A stretch of DNA of 64,000 bases from the NCBI GenBank assembly GCA_035275405.1, contig DATEMU010000012.1, positions 1 to 64,000 on the forward strand, read 5' to 3'. Shown piece by piece: positions 24,308 through 33,047 of this stretch. How positions within the stretch are numbered: the stretch's first letter is position 1; every line of letters begins with the position of its first letter. Under the pieces are notes generated by a model, which was not told the DNA's origin, made no database searches, and saw only the letters and a program-made list of their open reading frames with translations. The position numbers were made by a program, and so were the translations under genes. The DNA comes from Phycisphaerae bacterium (lineage in GTDB: Bacteria > Planctomycetota > Phycisphaerae > UBA1845 > UTPLA1).

Positions 24308-24739
24308 CGATAGACAATATCTCAATCACTCTCGGCTAGTTGTTATCCGCAATCCAACAAAGGTAAAACATTTTACCGCGCCCCGGTTGACACTCTATCG
24401 GTCAACACCGATACTTGCCCCGGCCTCGGCAAGGTGCTGCCCTTTTTTTTCAACCGCTTGCCGAGCGTCGGTTGGCGGCAGGGCAGCGGCAATAACTGAG
24501 ACCAGATCTCGGCGATTGCAATTCCGGCCGCCAAAAAATTCCAAAAGGGGCGGAGAGAATCCCACGGCGGATTCGCGGGGGCGGTCGCAACGGACTGGCG
24601 GCCCGTTATTTCCATTGGGAACGGAATCCCAAGACCGCGCGAGTGCGACGGCTCGGACGCGGCGAGAGCGCTCTAATTCTGTCGCGGCGCGGCGAAAATC
24701 GGCGCGGGCGATGTTGTCGGCCGAATGGCATGCACGACC
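24308..24739. other. Intergenic region with promoter and long leader
   Basis: There is no protein-like frame. It contains a strong sigma-70-like promoter at 24387-24415, then a 6-bp inverted repeat (CTTGCC / GGCAAG, 24415-24434) followed nine bases later by eight T residues (24443-24450), and about 290 nt of leader before the glycosyltransferase. A second pair CAACCG / CGGTTG flanks 24452-24475. Attenuation is possible but the stem is weak. Confidence 0.45.
24387..24415 (+). promoter_or_regulatory. Sigma-70-type promoter for the alpha-glucan gene pair
   Basis: A perfect -35 TTGACA (24387-24392), a 17-bp spacer and -10 GATACT (24410-24415, four of six consensus positions). The spacer overlaps an inverted repeat TTGAC/GTCAA (24387-24391 and 24401-24405), which could be an operator. 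The expected start near 24422 gives a leader of about 320 nt before the ATG at 24740. Confidence 0.5.
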
Positions 24740-26113
24740 ATGAGAATTTTCATGCTGGGTTGGGAGTTTCCACCGTTCATCAGCGGCGGTCTGGGCACCG
24801 CCTGCTACGGACTGACCCGCGCGCTGAGTGACCTGGGCCATCATGTCATTTTTCTACTTCCGCAGCCGGTCGCGACGGAATTTGCGACGCACGTTCAACT
24901 GAAGACGCCCGCTTCGGCGTCGCCGGAGCTGTTGGCGGAGGTGTACAAGGCGTACACGCTTTCGGAATTCAAGAACGTTGAATTCCGCGCGATCCCCGCG
25001 ATGCTTCAGCCCTATCGCTCGCCTGACGACACCAGTTATGAGCGGACCGAGTCGGTCACGCAGTCCATGGATGTTCACGATTATCAGCCCCAGGGCGGCG
25101 GTGCGGCCGGGGCAGCGCCTCCGCCGTCGGTCGTGGCCGAGGCGATTCGCGCGGCAGGGGCTTCGGCGCATTATGGCGGGGACATGTTTGCGGAGGCCCA
25201 GCGCTATGCGCGGATCGCCGTTCTCCTGGCGCGCGATGAAAACTTCGACGTGGTCCACGCGCACGATTGGATGACCTATCCGGCGGGGATGGCCGTGGCG
25301 CGGGCCCGCGGCAAACCGCTTGTCGTCCATGTCCACTCGACCGAGTTCGACCGCAGCGGCGAAAACGTTAATCAGAAGATCTACGACATCGAGCGCGAGG
25401 GTGTCCACGCGGCCGATCGAACGATTGCCGTGAGCCATCTGACGCGAAATATTCTGGTGGCCCGGTACGCGGCGCGGAGCGAAAAGGTCGAGGTGGTCTA
25501 CAACGCGATCGATTACAACGGCAACGGCGACAAGGTCGAGCTGCCGCCGGCGATTCAGCGCGACGAGAAGATCGTGCTGTTCCTCGGCCGGATCACGATG
25601 CAGAAAGGACCGGAGTATTTTCTGGCGGCGGCCAAGAAGGTGCTGGGGCATGTCAAGAACGTCCGCTTCGTGATGGCCGGCAGCGGCGACATGACGCGGC
25701 GCTCGATCGAACTGGCGGCGGAACTGGGGATTGGCCACAAAGTCGTGTTCACGGGCTTTCTCCGGGGCGATGACGTGGCGCGTATTTTCAAAATGGCGGA
25801 CTTGTATGTCATGCCCAGTGTGAGCGAGCCTTTTGGCATCGCCCCGTTGGAGGCACTTTCGCACGATGTACCGGTTCTGATCTCCAAGCAATCCGGCGTG
25901 TCGGAGATTCTGACGCACGTGCTCAAGGTGGATTTCTGGGACATCGACGAGATGGCCAACAAGATCATTGCGGTCCTGCGCCATCCGCCGCTGCAGAATA
26001 CGCTGCGAGAACACGGCAGCTTCGAAATTCAGAAACTTACCTGGCGGGATTCGGCCGCCCAATGTGTCCGCGTGTACGGCGACGCGATCGCCGCGCGGCC
26101 GGGAACTCGTTGA
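24740..26113 (+). CDS. GT4-type glycosyltransferase, starch/glycogen synthase-like
   Basis: A 457-residue GT-B fold enzyme that likely uses a nucleotide sugar to extend or build an alpha-glucan or disaccharide. The start MRIFMLGWEFPPFISGGLGT is diagnostic of the GT4/GT5 group: the GGLG loop contacts the nucleotide sugar. VVHAHDWMTYPAG follows, and the C-terminal half has LGRITMQKGPEYFL, GSGDMTRRS and the E-x7-E donor motif SEPFGIAPLEALSHDVPVL. An ATG five codons upstream is possible, but this one matches the family start. Its stop overlaps the GH57 amylase start by one base (TGATG), so the two enzymes are co-translated and probably act on the same glucan. Confidence 0.88.
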   Translation: MRIFMLGWEFPPFISGGLGTACYGLTRALSDLGHHVIFLLPQPVATEFATHVQLKTPASASPELLAEVYKAYTLSEFKNVEFRAIPAMLQPYRSPDDTSYERTESVTQSMDVHDYQPQGGGAAGAAPPPSVVAEAIRAAGASAHYGGDMFAEAQRYARIAVLLARDENFDVVHAHDWMTYPAGMAVARARGKPLVVHVHSTEFDRSGENVNQKIYDIEREGVHAADRTIAVSHLTRNILVARYAARSEKVEVVYNAIDYNGNGDKVELPPAIQRDEKIVLFLGRITMQKGPEYFLAAAKKVLGHVKNVRFVMAGSGDMTRRSIELAAELGIGHKVVFTGFLRGDDVARIFKMADLYVMPSVSEPFGIAPLEALSHDVPVLISKQSGVSEILTHVLKVDFWDIDEMANKIIAVLRHPPLQNTLREHGSFEIQKLTWRDSAAQCVRVYGDAIAARPGTR

Positions 26114-27282
26114 TGGCTTCGGTCTGTTTCTATTTTCAAGTCCACCAGCCCTACCGGCTGCGGCGCTATTCCATCTTCGACGTCGAGCAAAATTATTTCG
26201 ACGACCACAAGAACGCCGAGATTTGCAACAAGGTCGCGAACAAATGCTATCTGCCCGCCAATCAATGCATCCTCGACCTGATTCGCGTTCACGAGGGGCG
26301 GTTTAGGGTCTCCTATTCCATTACCGGCGTCGTCCTGGACCAGTTTATCTATTACCGGCCGGAGGTGATTGACAGCTTCAAACGGTTGGCCGATACCGGT
26401 TGCGTCGAATTTCTCGCGGAGACTTTTTACCACAGCCTCTCTTTTATCTACTCGCCGACGGAATTCGCCGCGCAGATTGCCGCGCAGCAGGCCAAGATCA
26501 AGGAACTGTTCGGCCAGACGAGCCAGGTCTTCCGCAACACGGAACTGATATACAACAACTCCGTCGCCAAGGCGGCCGAGGCCCTGGGGTTCAAAGCCGT
26601 GATCGCCGAGGGGGCGGACAAGTATCTGGGCCACCGCTCGCCGACCTACGTCTATCGCCCGCCCAACAGCAAGATCAGCGTCCTGCTCAAGAACTACCGG
26701 CTCTCGGACGACATTGCCTTTCGCTTTTCGAATCGCGGCTGGACGGAATGGCCGCTCACGGCGGAGAAGTTTGCGAAATGGGTCGATCAGGTGAACGGCA
26801 ACGGTTACACGGTCAATCTGTTCATGGACTACGAGACCTTCGGCGAGCACCAGTGGACCGAGACCGGCATCTTTGATTTTCTGTACCACATGCCCGGCGA
26901 GGTGATGAAAAACGGCAAGAACGACTTTAAGACGCCGAGCGAGGTCGTAGCGGCGTATCCGCCATCGGGCGATTTCAATGCGCCGGATCTCATCAGTTGG
27001 GCGGACACGGAGCGGGACTTGTCGGCGTGGCTCGGCAACGCGATGCAGTCCAATGCCCTGCAGGAGATTTACGCCCTGGAGAAGGCGGTCAAGGCGACGG
27101 AGGACCCGCAGCTTCTGCACGACTGGCGGCGGCTGCAGACCTCGGATCATTTCTATTACATGTGCACCAAGTATTTCGCCGACGGCGACGTACACAAGTA
27201 CTTCAACCCGTACGAATCGCCCTATGACAGCTACATCAACTTCATGAACGTATTGGATAATATCGCGTCGCGGACGAAATAA
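26113..27282 (+). CDS. Glycoside hydrolase family 57 (alpha-amylase/glucanotransferase type)
   Basis: This 389-residue cytoplasmic enzyme acts on alpha-1,4 (or 1,6) glucans with retention of configuration. GH57 landmarks are present: motif 1 FQVHQPYRL at the very start, the nucleophile-region motif FKAVIAEGADKYLG with E166, and motif 4 LFMDYETFGEHQW with D239 as the expected acid/base. The length is short for the family but typical of bacterial GH57 proteins partnered with a GT4 glycosyltransferase. Depending on the member it may be an amylase, a 4-alpha-glucanotransferase or a branching enzyme; sequence alone does not decide. No signal peptide, so it works on an intracellular polymer. Confidence 0.9.
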   Translation: MASVCFYFQVHQPYRLRRYSIFDVEQNYFDDHKNAEICNKVANKCYLPANQCILDLIRVHEGRFRVSYSITGVVLDQFIYYRPEVIDSFKRLADTGCVEFLAETFYHSLSFIYSPTEFAAQIAAQQAKIKELFGQTSQVFRNTELIYNNSVAKAAEALGFKAVIAEGADKYLGHRSPTYVYRPPNSKISVLLKNYRLSDDIAFRFSNRGWTEWPLTAEKFAKWVDQVNGNGYTVNLFMDYETFGEHQWTETGIFDFLYHMPGEVMKNGKNDFKTPSEVVAAYPPSGDFNAPDLISWADTERDLSAWLGNAMQSNALQEIYALEKAVKATEDPQLLHDWRRLQTSDHFYYMCTKYFADGDVHKYFNPYESPYDSYINFMNVLDNIASRTK

Positions 27283-27289
27283 CGGCGCG

Positions 27290-28135
27290 TCAGGCCCTCG
27301 CCCATCCAATTTGTGCCAGGGCGGGGATGCGGAGGACCTTGTCGCGGCGGAAAGGTTCGACGGCCGCGATGACTTCGGCGGCGACGGCGTCGCGCTGGGC
27401 GGGCGTGAGGCTGTCGTAGACGGTTCGCAGGCTGCTGCCCATCTCGTAGGTCATCTCCCAATACTCGCGGCCGTCGCGGACGACGGTGGCCAGCGGCACC
27501 GGCTCGACGTGGATGCCCTCGAACCCCGCGGCGGCGAGGGCCGCTTCGAGCTGACCGGGGTCGGAGAGTTGCAACATGCAGGGCTTGGTGGAGTCCAGCG
27601 GCGGAAGTTGCACCTGACGATTCAGAGCGGCGTTGACGGCGGCGAAACCGGGGCTGCCTTTTTGCGGGGTCCAGGTGGACATGGCGAATCGACCGCCCGG
27701 CTTGAGCCAGGTGCGGACGCGGCGAAGTACGTTGACGACGTCGGGGCAGAAAATGAACGACCATCGTCCGCAGGCGGCGTCAAATGAGTGTGGCGCGGCC
27801 TCGAAATCCTCCACGCCGACCACTTTGAAACCAATGTTGGTGAGGCCGAGGCTTGTCGCTCGGGCCGAGGCCGTTTCCACCATCTCGGCCGCGGGGTCGA
27901 TGGCCGTAACCCGGCCCGTCGGGCCTACTTTTTGGGCGATCGCGACAGCCGGGTCGCCGATGCCACAACCGACGTCCAGGACGCAATCTCCCGGCGACAG
28001 CTCCAAGGCATCGACGAGCCGGAGCGTCATCGGCCAACTGAAGGCGACGATGTGGGGTTCCCATTTGCGCCAGCCTGCCGTGGCGGCGGACCAGTCGTTA
28101 ATGATACGTTGGCGGAGGGCATCGGCGTCGGACAT
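27290..28135 (-). CDS. Class I SAM-dependent methyltransferase
   Basis: A 281-residue soluble methyltransferase of the UbiE/Methyltransf_11 type. The SAM-binding motif I is VLDVGCGIGDPAVAIAQKVG (residues about 56-75) followed by VTAIDPAAEMVETA; the post-motif region FDAACGRWSFIFCPDVVNVL and LKPGGRFAMSTW are typical. The acceptor substrate cannot be predicted; small-molecule methylation is usual. It converges on the GH57 gene with only 7 bp between the stops and is divergent from murC. Confidence 0.85.
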   Translation of the reverse strand: MSDADALRQRIINDWSAATAGWRKWEPHIVAFSWPMTLRLVDALELSPGDCVLDVGCGIGDPAVAIAQKVGPTGRVTAIDPAAEMVETASARATSLGLTNIGFKVVGVEDFEAAPHSFDAACGRWSFIFCPDVVNVLRRVRTWLKPGGRFAMSTWTPQKGSPGFAAVNAALNRQVQLPPLDSTKPCMLQLSDPGQLEAALAAAGFEGIHVEPVPLATVVRDGREYWEMTYEMGSSLRTVYDSLTPAQRDAVAAEVIAAVEPFRRDKVLRIPALAQIGWARA

Positions 28136-28466
28136 GCCCTAAGCCTACCACCAATCCGGCGCGGCATAAAAAACGCCGCGGAGTTCGCCGTAAGTCCCCG
28201 ATTCCGCCGATATCACAGGGTTGGCGCGTCGGTGTTGGGAGCGCCGAAACCCGATCCCGTTGCCTTGACTTACGCGCGCTGAATTTTGTGGCCCGAACCT
28301 CTTGCGATGGCGGCGCGTAAATGGGTAGGATGCAGGGGGGACGGCGCGGCGTCAGGGTTCCTATTCTGCTGTCACCGCGGGTGTTACGGGCGACCGCTTG
28401 AGGAGAGGGCGATTGCGGGTCGTGCCGCGGTCTCGCCAGGTTCGGCTTCACATGGAGGTGAGCCTC
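28136..28466. other. Divergent upstream region of murC
   Basis: About 330 bp without a protein-like frame. A TTGACT at 28265 has no convincing -10 at 16-18 bp. No strong palindromes were seen. The only firm site is the murC ribosome binding site GGAGGTGA at 28454-28461. Confidence 0.4.
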
Positions 28467-29942
28467 ATGTCCAGCTATCTTGATTCCCAGGACCTTGGAT
28501 TTACGGCGGATTCCCTCCGAAATAGCCGTCGTCTGCGCTCCGACCAGCGGCAGCACTGGTCCAGCCCCTATGCGGCCAAGCGGGTGCATCTGGTCGGCGT
28601 CGGCGGCTGTGGGATGAGCGGTCTGGCCGGCGTCCTCCTTCGCTGCGGAGCGCTGGTGACCGGCTCGGATCGGTCGTCGTTCAAGACGCAGGCGCGGCTG
28701 GAGGAGATGGGGGCGTCGATCACGATCGGTCATGCCCCGCTCAACGTCCCGTCCGATTGCGATCTGGTGGTGTATTCGGCGGCGATCCGGGATGACAACC
28801 CGGAGATGGCGGAGGCGAAGCGGCGCGGGACGGCACGGATGAAGTACGCCCAGATGCTGGGGGAAGTCATGCGGCTGCGCGCCGGAATTGCCATTGCCGG
28901 GACGCACGGTAAGAGCACGACGACGGCGCTGGTGACGTTTATTCTGCGGCAGGCGAAGGCGGACCCGTCGTTCGTGGTTGGCGCGGACGTTGAGCAGCTC
29001 GACGGCGGCTCGGGAGTTGGCGACGGCCCGCACTTCGTTGTCGAGGCCTGCGAGTTTGACCGCTCGTTTTTGAATTTGCTGCCGCGCTACGCGGCGATCC
29101 TGAACATCGAGGAAGATCACCTCGACTGTTTTCCCGATCTGCACTCGATCACCGAGGCGTTCAAGGCGTTTGCGGCGCTGGTCCCGCCCGACGGCGTGGT
29201 CATCGCCAACGGCGAGGATGCGACGGTCCAAAAGGCGGTGCGCAACGCCCGCGGCAAGGTGGAGCGGTTTGGAACTACGAATGGATTGATGTGGCAGGCG
29301 GTGAACATCGAGCACACCCTGGGGTGTTACCAGTTCGACATTCTGCACGACGGCGAATTCCACCTGCACGCGTCGCTGAATCACCTGCCTGGACGGCACC
29401 ACGTGATGAACGCGTTATCGGCGGTCGCGCTGGCGCACCATGCGGGCATTCCGGCCGATTCCGTTGCGGCGTCGCTCTCGAAATTCGCGGGGGCCGAGCG
29501 GCGCTTTGCACGGCGCGGCGAGGTGGGCGGGGTCCTGCTTCTTGACGATTACGGCCACCATCCGACGGAGATTCAGGCGACGCTGCGGGCCGTCCGCGAG
29601 CATTATCCCGGGCGGCGGCTGTGGCTCATCTTCCAGCCGCATCAGCACTCACGGACGCGGTTCCTGCTGGAGGATTTCGCCAGGAGCTTCGGTCAGGCCG
29701 ATCACCTGCTCGTGCCGGATATTTATTTTGTGCGGGACAGCGCCGCCGAGCGCAATGCCATTTCGAGCAGCCATCTGGTGGATCGCGTCCGCGCCAACGG
29801 CGGCGACGCGCTATACCTGCCGAGTCACGAGCAGATCGTGGAGCACATCGTTGCGCATGCGTCGGATGGGGACATTGTTTTGACCATGGGAGCGGGAGAC
29901 GTCTGGAAGATCGCCGATGAACTTGTTCGACGACTGGGGTGA
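28467..29942 (+). CDS. murC: UDP-N-acetylmuramate--L-alanine ligase
   Basis: This 491-residue cytoplasmic ligase adds L-alanine to UDP-MurNAc using ATP, the first peptide step of peptidoglycan synthesis. The N-terminal Rossmann motif is HLVGVGGCGMSGLAG, the ATP P-loop is AGTHGKSTTTALV, followed by VVEACEFDRSFLNLLP and NIEEDHLDCF; the C-terminal ligase domain shows LLDDYGHHPTEIQATL and FQPHQHSRTRFL. I chose the ATG preceded by GGAGGTGA at 28454-28461, since upstream codons have no family similarity. First gene of a cell-wall cluster; its end overlaps murB by 26 bp. Confidence 0.96.
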   Translation: MSSYLDSQDLGFTADSLRNSRRLRSDQRQHWSSPYAAKRVHLVGVGGCGMSGLAGVLLRCGALVTGSDRSSFKTQARLEEMGASITIGHAPLNVPSDCDLVVYSAAIRDDNPEMAEAKRRGTARMKYAQMLGEVMRLRAGIAIAGTHGKSTTTALVTFILRQAKADPSFVVGADVEQLDGGSGVGDGPHFVVEACEFDRSFLNLLPRYAAILNIEEDHLDCFPDLHSITEAFKAFAALVPPDGVVIANGEDATVQKAVRNARGKVERFGTTNGLMWQAVNIEHTLGCYQFDILHDGEFHLHASLNHLPGRHHVMNALSAVALAHHAGIPADSVAASLSKFAGAERRFARRGEVGGVLLLDDYGHHPTEIQATLRAVREHYPGRRLWLIFQPHQHSRTRFLLEDFARSFGQADHLLVPDIYFVRDSAAERNAISSSHLVDRVRANGGDALYLPSHEQIVEHIVAHASDGDIVLTMGAGDVWKIADELVRRLG

Positions 29943-30801
29943 CGGCGTCTGCCGGCGGGGGGTGCCGCTGGCGCCGTTGACGTGGTTCCGCCTGGGTGGA
30001 CCGGCGGAGTATCTGCTTGCGCCGGAATCCGAAGAACAATTGGCGACCATGATCCGCCGATGCCGAGAGAGCGGCCTCGTCGTGCGATTTCTGGGGCTGG
30101 GGGCGAACGTGATCGTGCCGGACGCGGGCGTGAGCGGGGCCGTTGTGCGGCTGGACGCTCCGGCCTTTACAACGATCACCAACGAGGGCTCGCGAATGAC
30201 TGCCGGGGCGGGTGTAGACCTGACCAAGCTCGTGCGCAAGGCGGTGAGGGATGGCCTGGCGGGGTTGGAGAATATCGCGGGAATCCCCGGGACCGTCGGC
30301 GGCGGCATCTGCATGAACTGTGGCGGGCGCTATGGCGAAATCGGGACGGCCGTGAAGCGGATTCGCGTGATTGGATCGGACGGCCGGCGGTACGAGCGGG
30401 ACCACGACGATCTGGAGTTCGGATACCGGCACTGTGCGCTGGGGAGCGACTGCATCGTGTCGGCGGAATTTGATCTCGAGCCGATGGACCGCGCAGAACT
30501 GGAGATGCGTTTCCGAGAAATCTACCTCTACAAGCAGAACACCCAGCCGCCCCTCGGGGCGCAGAGCGTCGGGTGCATCTTCCGTAACCCGTCGGGCCGC
30601 TCGGCGGGGGAAATCATCGATCGGGCGGGGCTTAAGGGGCTGCGGCTCGGAAGCGCCTATGTCTCGGAGCGGCATGCGAATTTCGTCCTGGCCGATCCGG
30701 GCGGCCGGGCGACGGATGTGATCGAGTTGATCCGGCTGGTCGGCCAGCGGGTGGAAGACCACTGCGGCATCCGGCTGGAGCCCGAGGTCAAGATATGGTG
30801 A
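29917..30801 (+). CDS. murB: UDP-N-acetylenolpyruvoylglucosamine reductase
   Basis: A 294-residue FAD- and NADPH-dependent reductase that converts enolpyruvyl-UDP-GlcNAc to UDP-MurNAc. The FAD_binding_4 domain shows TWFRLGGPAEYLL, VRFLGLGANVIV and GIPGTVGGGICMNCGGRYGE. The C-terminal domain is of the compact type II form (IIDRAGLKGLRLGSAYVSERHANFVL). At the position where family members usually carry the catalytic Ser of GSxFKNP this protein has Cys (VGCIFRNPSG). It overlaps murC by 26 bp and is followed by ddl after about 100 bp. Confidence 0.93.
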   Translation: MNLFDDWGDGVCRRGVPLAPLTWFRLGGPAEYLLAPESEEQLATMIRRCRESGLVVRFLGLGANVIVPDAGVSGAVVRLDAPAFTTITNEGSRMTAGAGVDLTKLVRKAVRDGLAGLENIAGIPGTVGGGICMNCGGRYGEIGTAVKRIRVIGSDGRRYERDHDDLEFGYRHCALGSDCIVSAEFDLEPMDRAELEMRFREIYLYKQNTQPPLGAQSVGCIFRNPSGRSAGEIIDRAGLKGLRLGSAYVSERHANFVLADPGGRATDVIELIRLVGQRVEDHCGIRLEPEVKIW

Positions 30802-30901
30802 CGGGGTGACGAAGTATCAAGAGCGGGATTAGCGGTCCTTGGAGAGGACTGACCGGGACGCCGGTGCTCGTCTGATCCCGCAGTCCATAAGGAGGTGTTT
30901 G

Positions 30902-31885
30902 GTGGTGCTTACAACTTCAACGCGTTTTGATGCCAGTCGGATGGTCCTGCCGACCGTCCGGGAGAAGCTTGCACTGACGGTGCTGTCCGGAGGGCCGAGT
31001 CACGAGCGGGCGATCAGCCTGCAGAGCGGACAGTCCGTGGCCGAGGCGCTGCGCGGCTTGGGGCATGATGTCGTCGTGGCGGACGCAAGCCCGACGGATT
31101 TCAAGGGGCTGGCGCGGCAGGTGGACTGCGTATTCGTGGCGCTGCACGGGCAGTTCGGTGAGGATGGCGAGGTGCAGAAGGTGTTGGAGCGTCGCGGCCT
31201 GGCCTATTGCGGCTCGGGGCCGGAGGCGTGCGCGACGGCGATGAACAAGTACCTTTCCAAACGGAAGTTCATGGAGCTGGGCCTGCCGACGCCGCGCTAC
31301 AGCGTCGCCACGAAGAGCGAGATTTCCATTCGCGAAGCGATGGCGGCGTGGACCCTGCCGGTTGTCGTGAAGCCGATCAAAGAGGGCAGCAGCCTGAATT
31401 GCCACATCGTGCGGGAGTATGGGCAGTTCCGACCAGCGATTGAATCGGTGCTGGCGGCCTATGGCGACTGCATCATTGAGGAATACATTCCGGGCAAGGA
31501 GATCACCGTCGGCATCCTGGGGGACAAGGTGCTGCCGCCAATCGAGATTCGGACGAAACGGGAGTTTTACGACTACGACGCGAAGTACAACGACAGCGAC
31601 ACGCAATACCTGTTCGACATTGACCTGCCGGCGGACTTGCTCGGGCGGATTGAAGAGATGAGCCTCAAGGCGCACGAGGGCCTGGGCTGCCGGGATTTTT
31701 CGCGCGTCGACTGGCGGGTCGATCCCGAGACGGGCGAGGGGTATATCCTCGAAGTCAATGTGATTCCCGGCATGACGTCGCACTCGCTGGTGCCCAAGGC
31801 GGCGGCGAAAGCCGGGTTGGCCATGCCGGCACTGTGCCAATACATCGTCGATTCGGCCATTAAGCGGAAGTTCGCACGGCCGTAA
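30902..31885 (+). CDS. ddl: D-alanine--D-alanine ligase
   Basis: A 327-residue ATP-grasp ligase that makes the D-Ala-D-Ala end of the peptidoglycan precursor. Landmarks are the N-terminal LSGGPSHERAISLQSG, the lid and ATP-grasp segments LPVVVKPIKEGSSLNCHIV and EEYIPGKEITVGIL, and the C-terminal metal and substrate motif EVNVIPGMTSHSLVPKAA. The start is set by a near-perfect ribosome site AAGGAGGTG at 30889-30897. GTG at 30902 has the best spacing and GTG at 30905 is also acceptable. An ATG further upstream lies before this site and is disfavoured. Likely co-transcribed with murC-murB. Confidence 0.92.
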   Translation: MVLTTSTRFDASRMVLPTVREKLALTVLSGGPSHERAISLQSGQSVAEALRGLGHDVVVADASPTDFKGLARQVDCVFVALHGQFGEDGEVQKVLERRGLAYCGSGPEACATAMNKYLSKRKFMELGLPTPRYSVATKSEISIREAMAAWTLPVVVKPIKEGSSLNCHIVREYGQFRPAIESVLAAYGDCIIEEYIPGKEITVGILGDKVLPPIEIRTKREFYDYDAKYNDSDTQYLFDIDLPADLLGRIEEMSLKAHEGLGCRDFSRVDWRVDPETGEGYILEVNVIPGMTSHSLVPKAAAKAGLAMPALCQYIVDSAIKRKFARP

Positions 31886-31938
31886 CGTAATTTGAGATCT
31901 CCGATGCGAGATCAGGATCGTGACCAGGAATCGCCGTC

Positions 31939-32907
31939 GTGCTGAAGCGCAAGGATAAGTCCAAGTCCAAGACCGAATCCGTCTTCGGCATCTGGGCCGG
32001 GCAGTTGAGCCGCGCCGCCGCGGAGTATTTTCGCGCGCGCCGGCGAACGGTCTGGCAGGGCGTCATCGCCGGCTTGACGTTTTCCGCGGTCGTCTATGGG
32101 CTCGTTCGTCTGAACGACTACGTTCATCGTATGGACGCATATGACGGAGCACTGGCGCTGGAATGGGTCGATCTGCCGGATTGGCTGACGCTTCCGGACA
32201 ATCAACATGTCCTGGACGATCTCGTCCGCGCCGTAGATCTGCAATCGACGGACCGGATGTTGGATGCGCAACTCGCGACGCGGATCGGGACGGCCCTGGC
32301 CGCGCCGGAGGTCGGCTGGGTGCACGCGGTGGACCGCGTGCGAATCGAGCCGACCGGCGTGGTAGCGATCAAGTGCCGGTTCCGGCGGCCGGCGGCGTGG
32401 GTGCGCCACGGACGATACTGTTATCTTGTGGATGGCGAGGGCGTGCGTCTGCCGGGGACGTATGAAGTGGATGATTGCCGCGTCAATGCGCTGCTGATGG
32501 TGGACGGCGTGTCCGCCGCCCCGCCGAACATCGGGCAGCCCTGGCCGGGGGCTGATCTGGCGTCGGGGTTGCGTCTCTCCGCGCTGCTCGCCGACCAGCC
32601 CTTTCGCCATCAGATCGGCAGCATCAGCGTCGCCAACCACCGGGGTCGCCGCGATCGGAGCCGGCCGCATATTGAGCTGGCGACGGATCGCAAGGGCTCG
32701 CGGATCTGGTGGGGCCGGCCGCCGGAGGACGACTTTGGAACGGAGATTACGGCCTCGCAGAAGCTGCTGCTGCTGGAGACGCTCTATCGCCAGTGGGGGC
32801 GGATCGACATGAACCGGTCGTACGTGAACATCATGACGTGGCCGGATCGGGTGGCCATGCCCGCGGTGATGCAATCCTCGGCCCAGGGCAGGCTGCTGCG
32901 CGGATGA
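31939..32907 (+). CDS. Bitopic membrane protein in the ftsQ position (divergent FtsQ/DivIB-like)
   Basis: 322 residues with a GTG start after AGGAA. The layout is that of FtsQ/DivIB: a basic cytoplasmic N-terminus (KRKDKSKSK), one membrane helix at about 44-60 (VIAGLTFSAVVYGLVRL) and a large extracytoplasmic part. A segment around residues 80-145 could be a POTRA-like domain ending in VRIEPTGVVAIKCRFRRPAAW. YCYLVDGEGVRLPG then resembles the FtsQ motif with a conserved VDxxG around the POTRA/beta boundary. It lies directly after murC-murB-ddl, where many bacteria have ftsQ. Sequence similarity is weak, so FtsQ is supported mostly by position and architecture. Confidence 0.55.
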   Translation: MLKRKDKSKSKTESVFGIWAGQLSRAAAEYFRARRRTVWQGVIAGLTFSAVVYGLVRLNDYVHRMDAYDGALALEWVDLPDWLTLPDNQHVLDDLVRAVDLQSTDRMLDAQLATRIGTALAAPEVGWVHAVDRVRIEPTGVVAIKCRFRRPAAWVRHGRYCYLVDGEGVRLPGTYEVDDCRVNALLMVDGVSAAPPNIGQPWPGADLASGLRLSALLADQPFRHQIGSISVANHRGRRDRSRPHIELATDRKGSRIWWGRPPEDDFGTEITASQKLLLLETLYRQWGRIDMNRSYVNIMTWPDRVAMPAVMQSSAQGRLLRG

Positions 32908-32911
32908 GGCC

Positions 32912-33047
32912 GCGAATGGCGAATTACAAATAGCGAATAGCGAAAAGGGCCGAAGAGGGCTATCCTTTATTTCGTTCTAAGTAATTGGCGAACGGTGGGC
33001 ATCCTGCGTTCGGTATTTCGCTATTCGCCATTCGCTATTTCGCCATT
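32912..33047. repeat. Paired GAATAGC arrays in inverted orientation
   Basis: The left array (32912-32946, GAATGGC/GAATAGC units) and the right array (33014-33047, in the opposite direction) face each other across about 67 bp. GCGAATAGCGAAA (32933-32945) is exactly complementary to 33016-33028, and the pairing extends imperfectly to both ends. The right arm ends one base before the start codon of the next gene. Confidence 0.75.

Noticed and set aside
24415-24450. Classical terminator after the 23294-24307 gene
   Set aside because: The stem CTTGCC/GGCAAG is 6 bp and nine bases away from the T-run, and it lies downstream of the promoter candidate, so it was described as a possible leader structure only.
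28265-28294. Promoter TTGACT upstream of murC
   Set aside because: No acceptable -10 within 16-18 bp.
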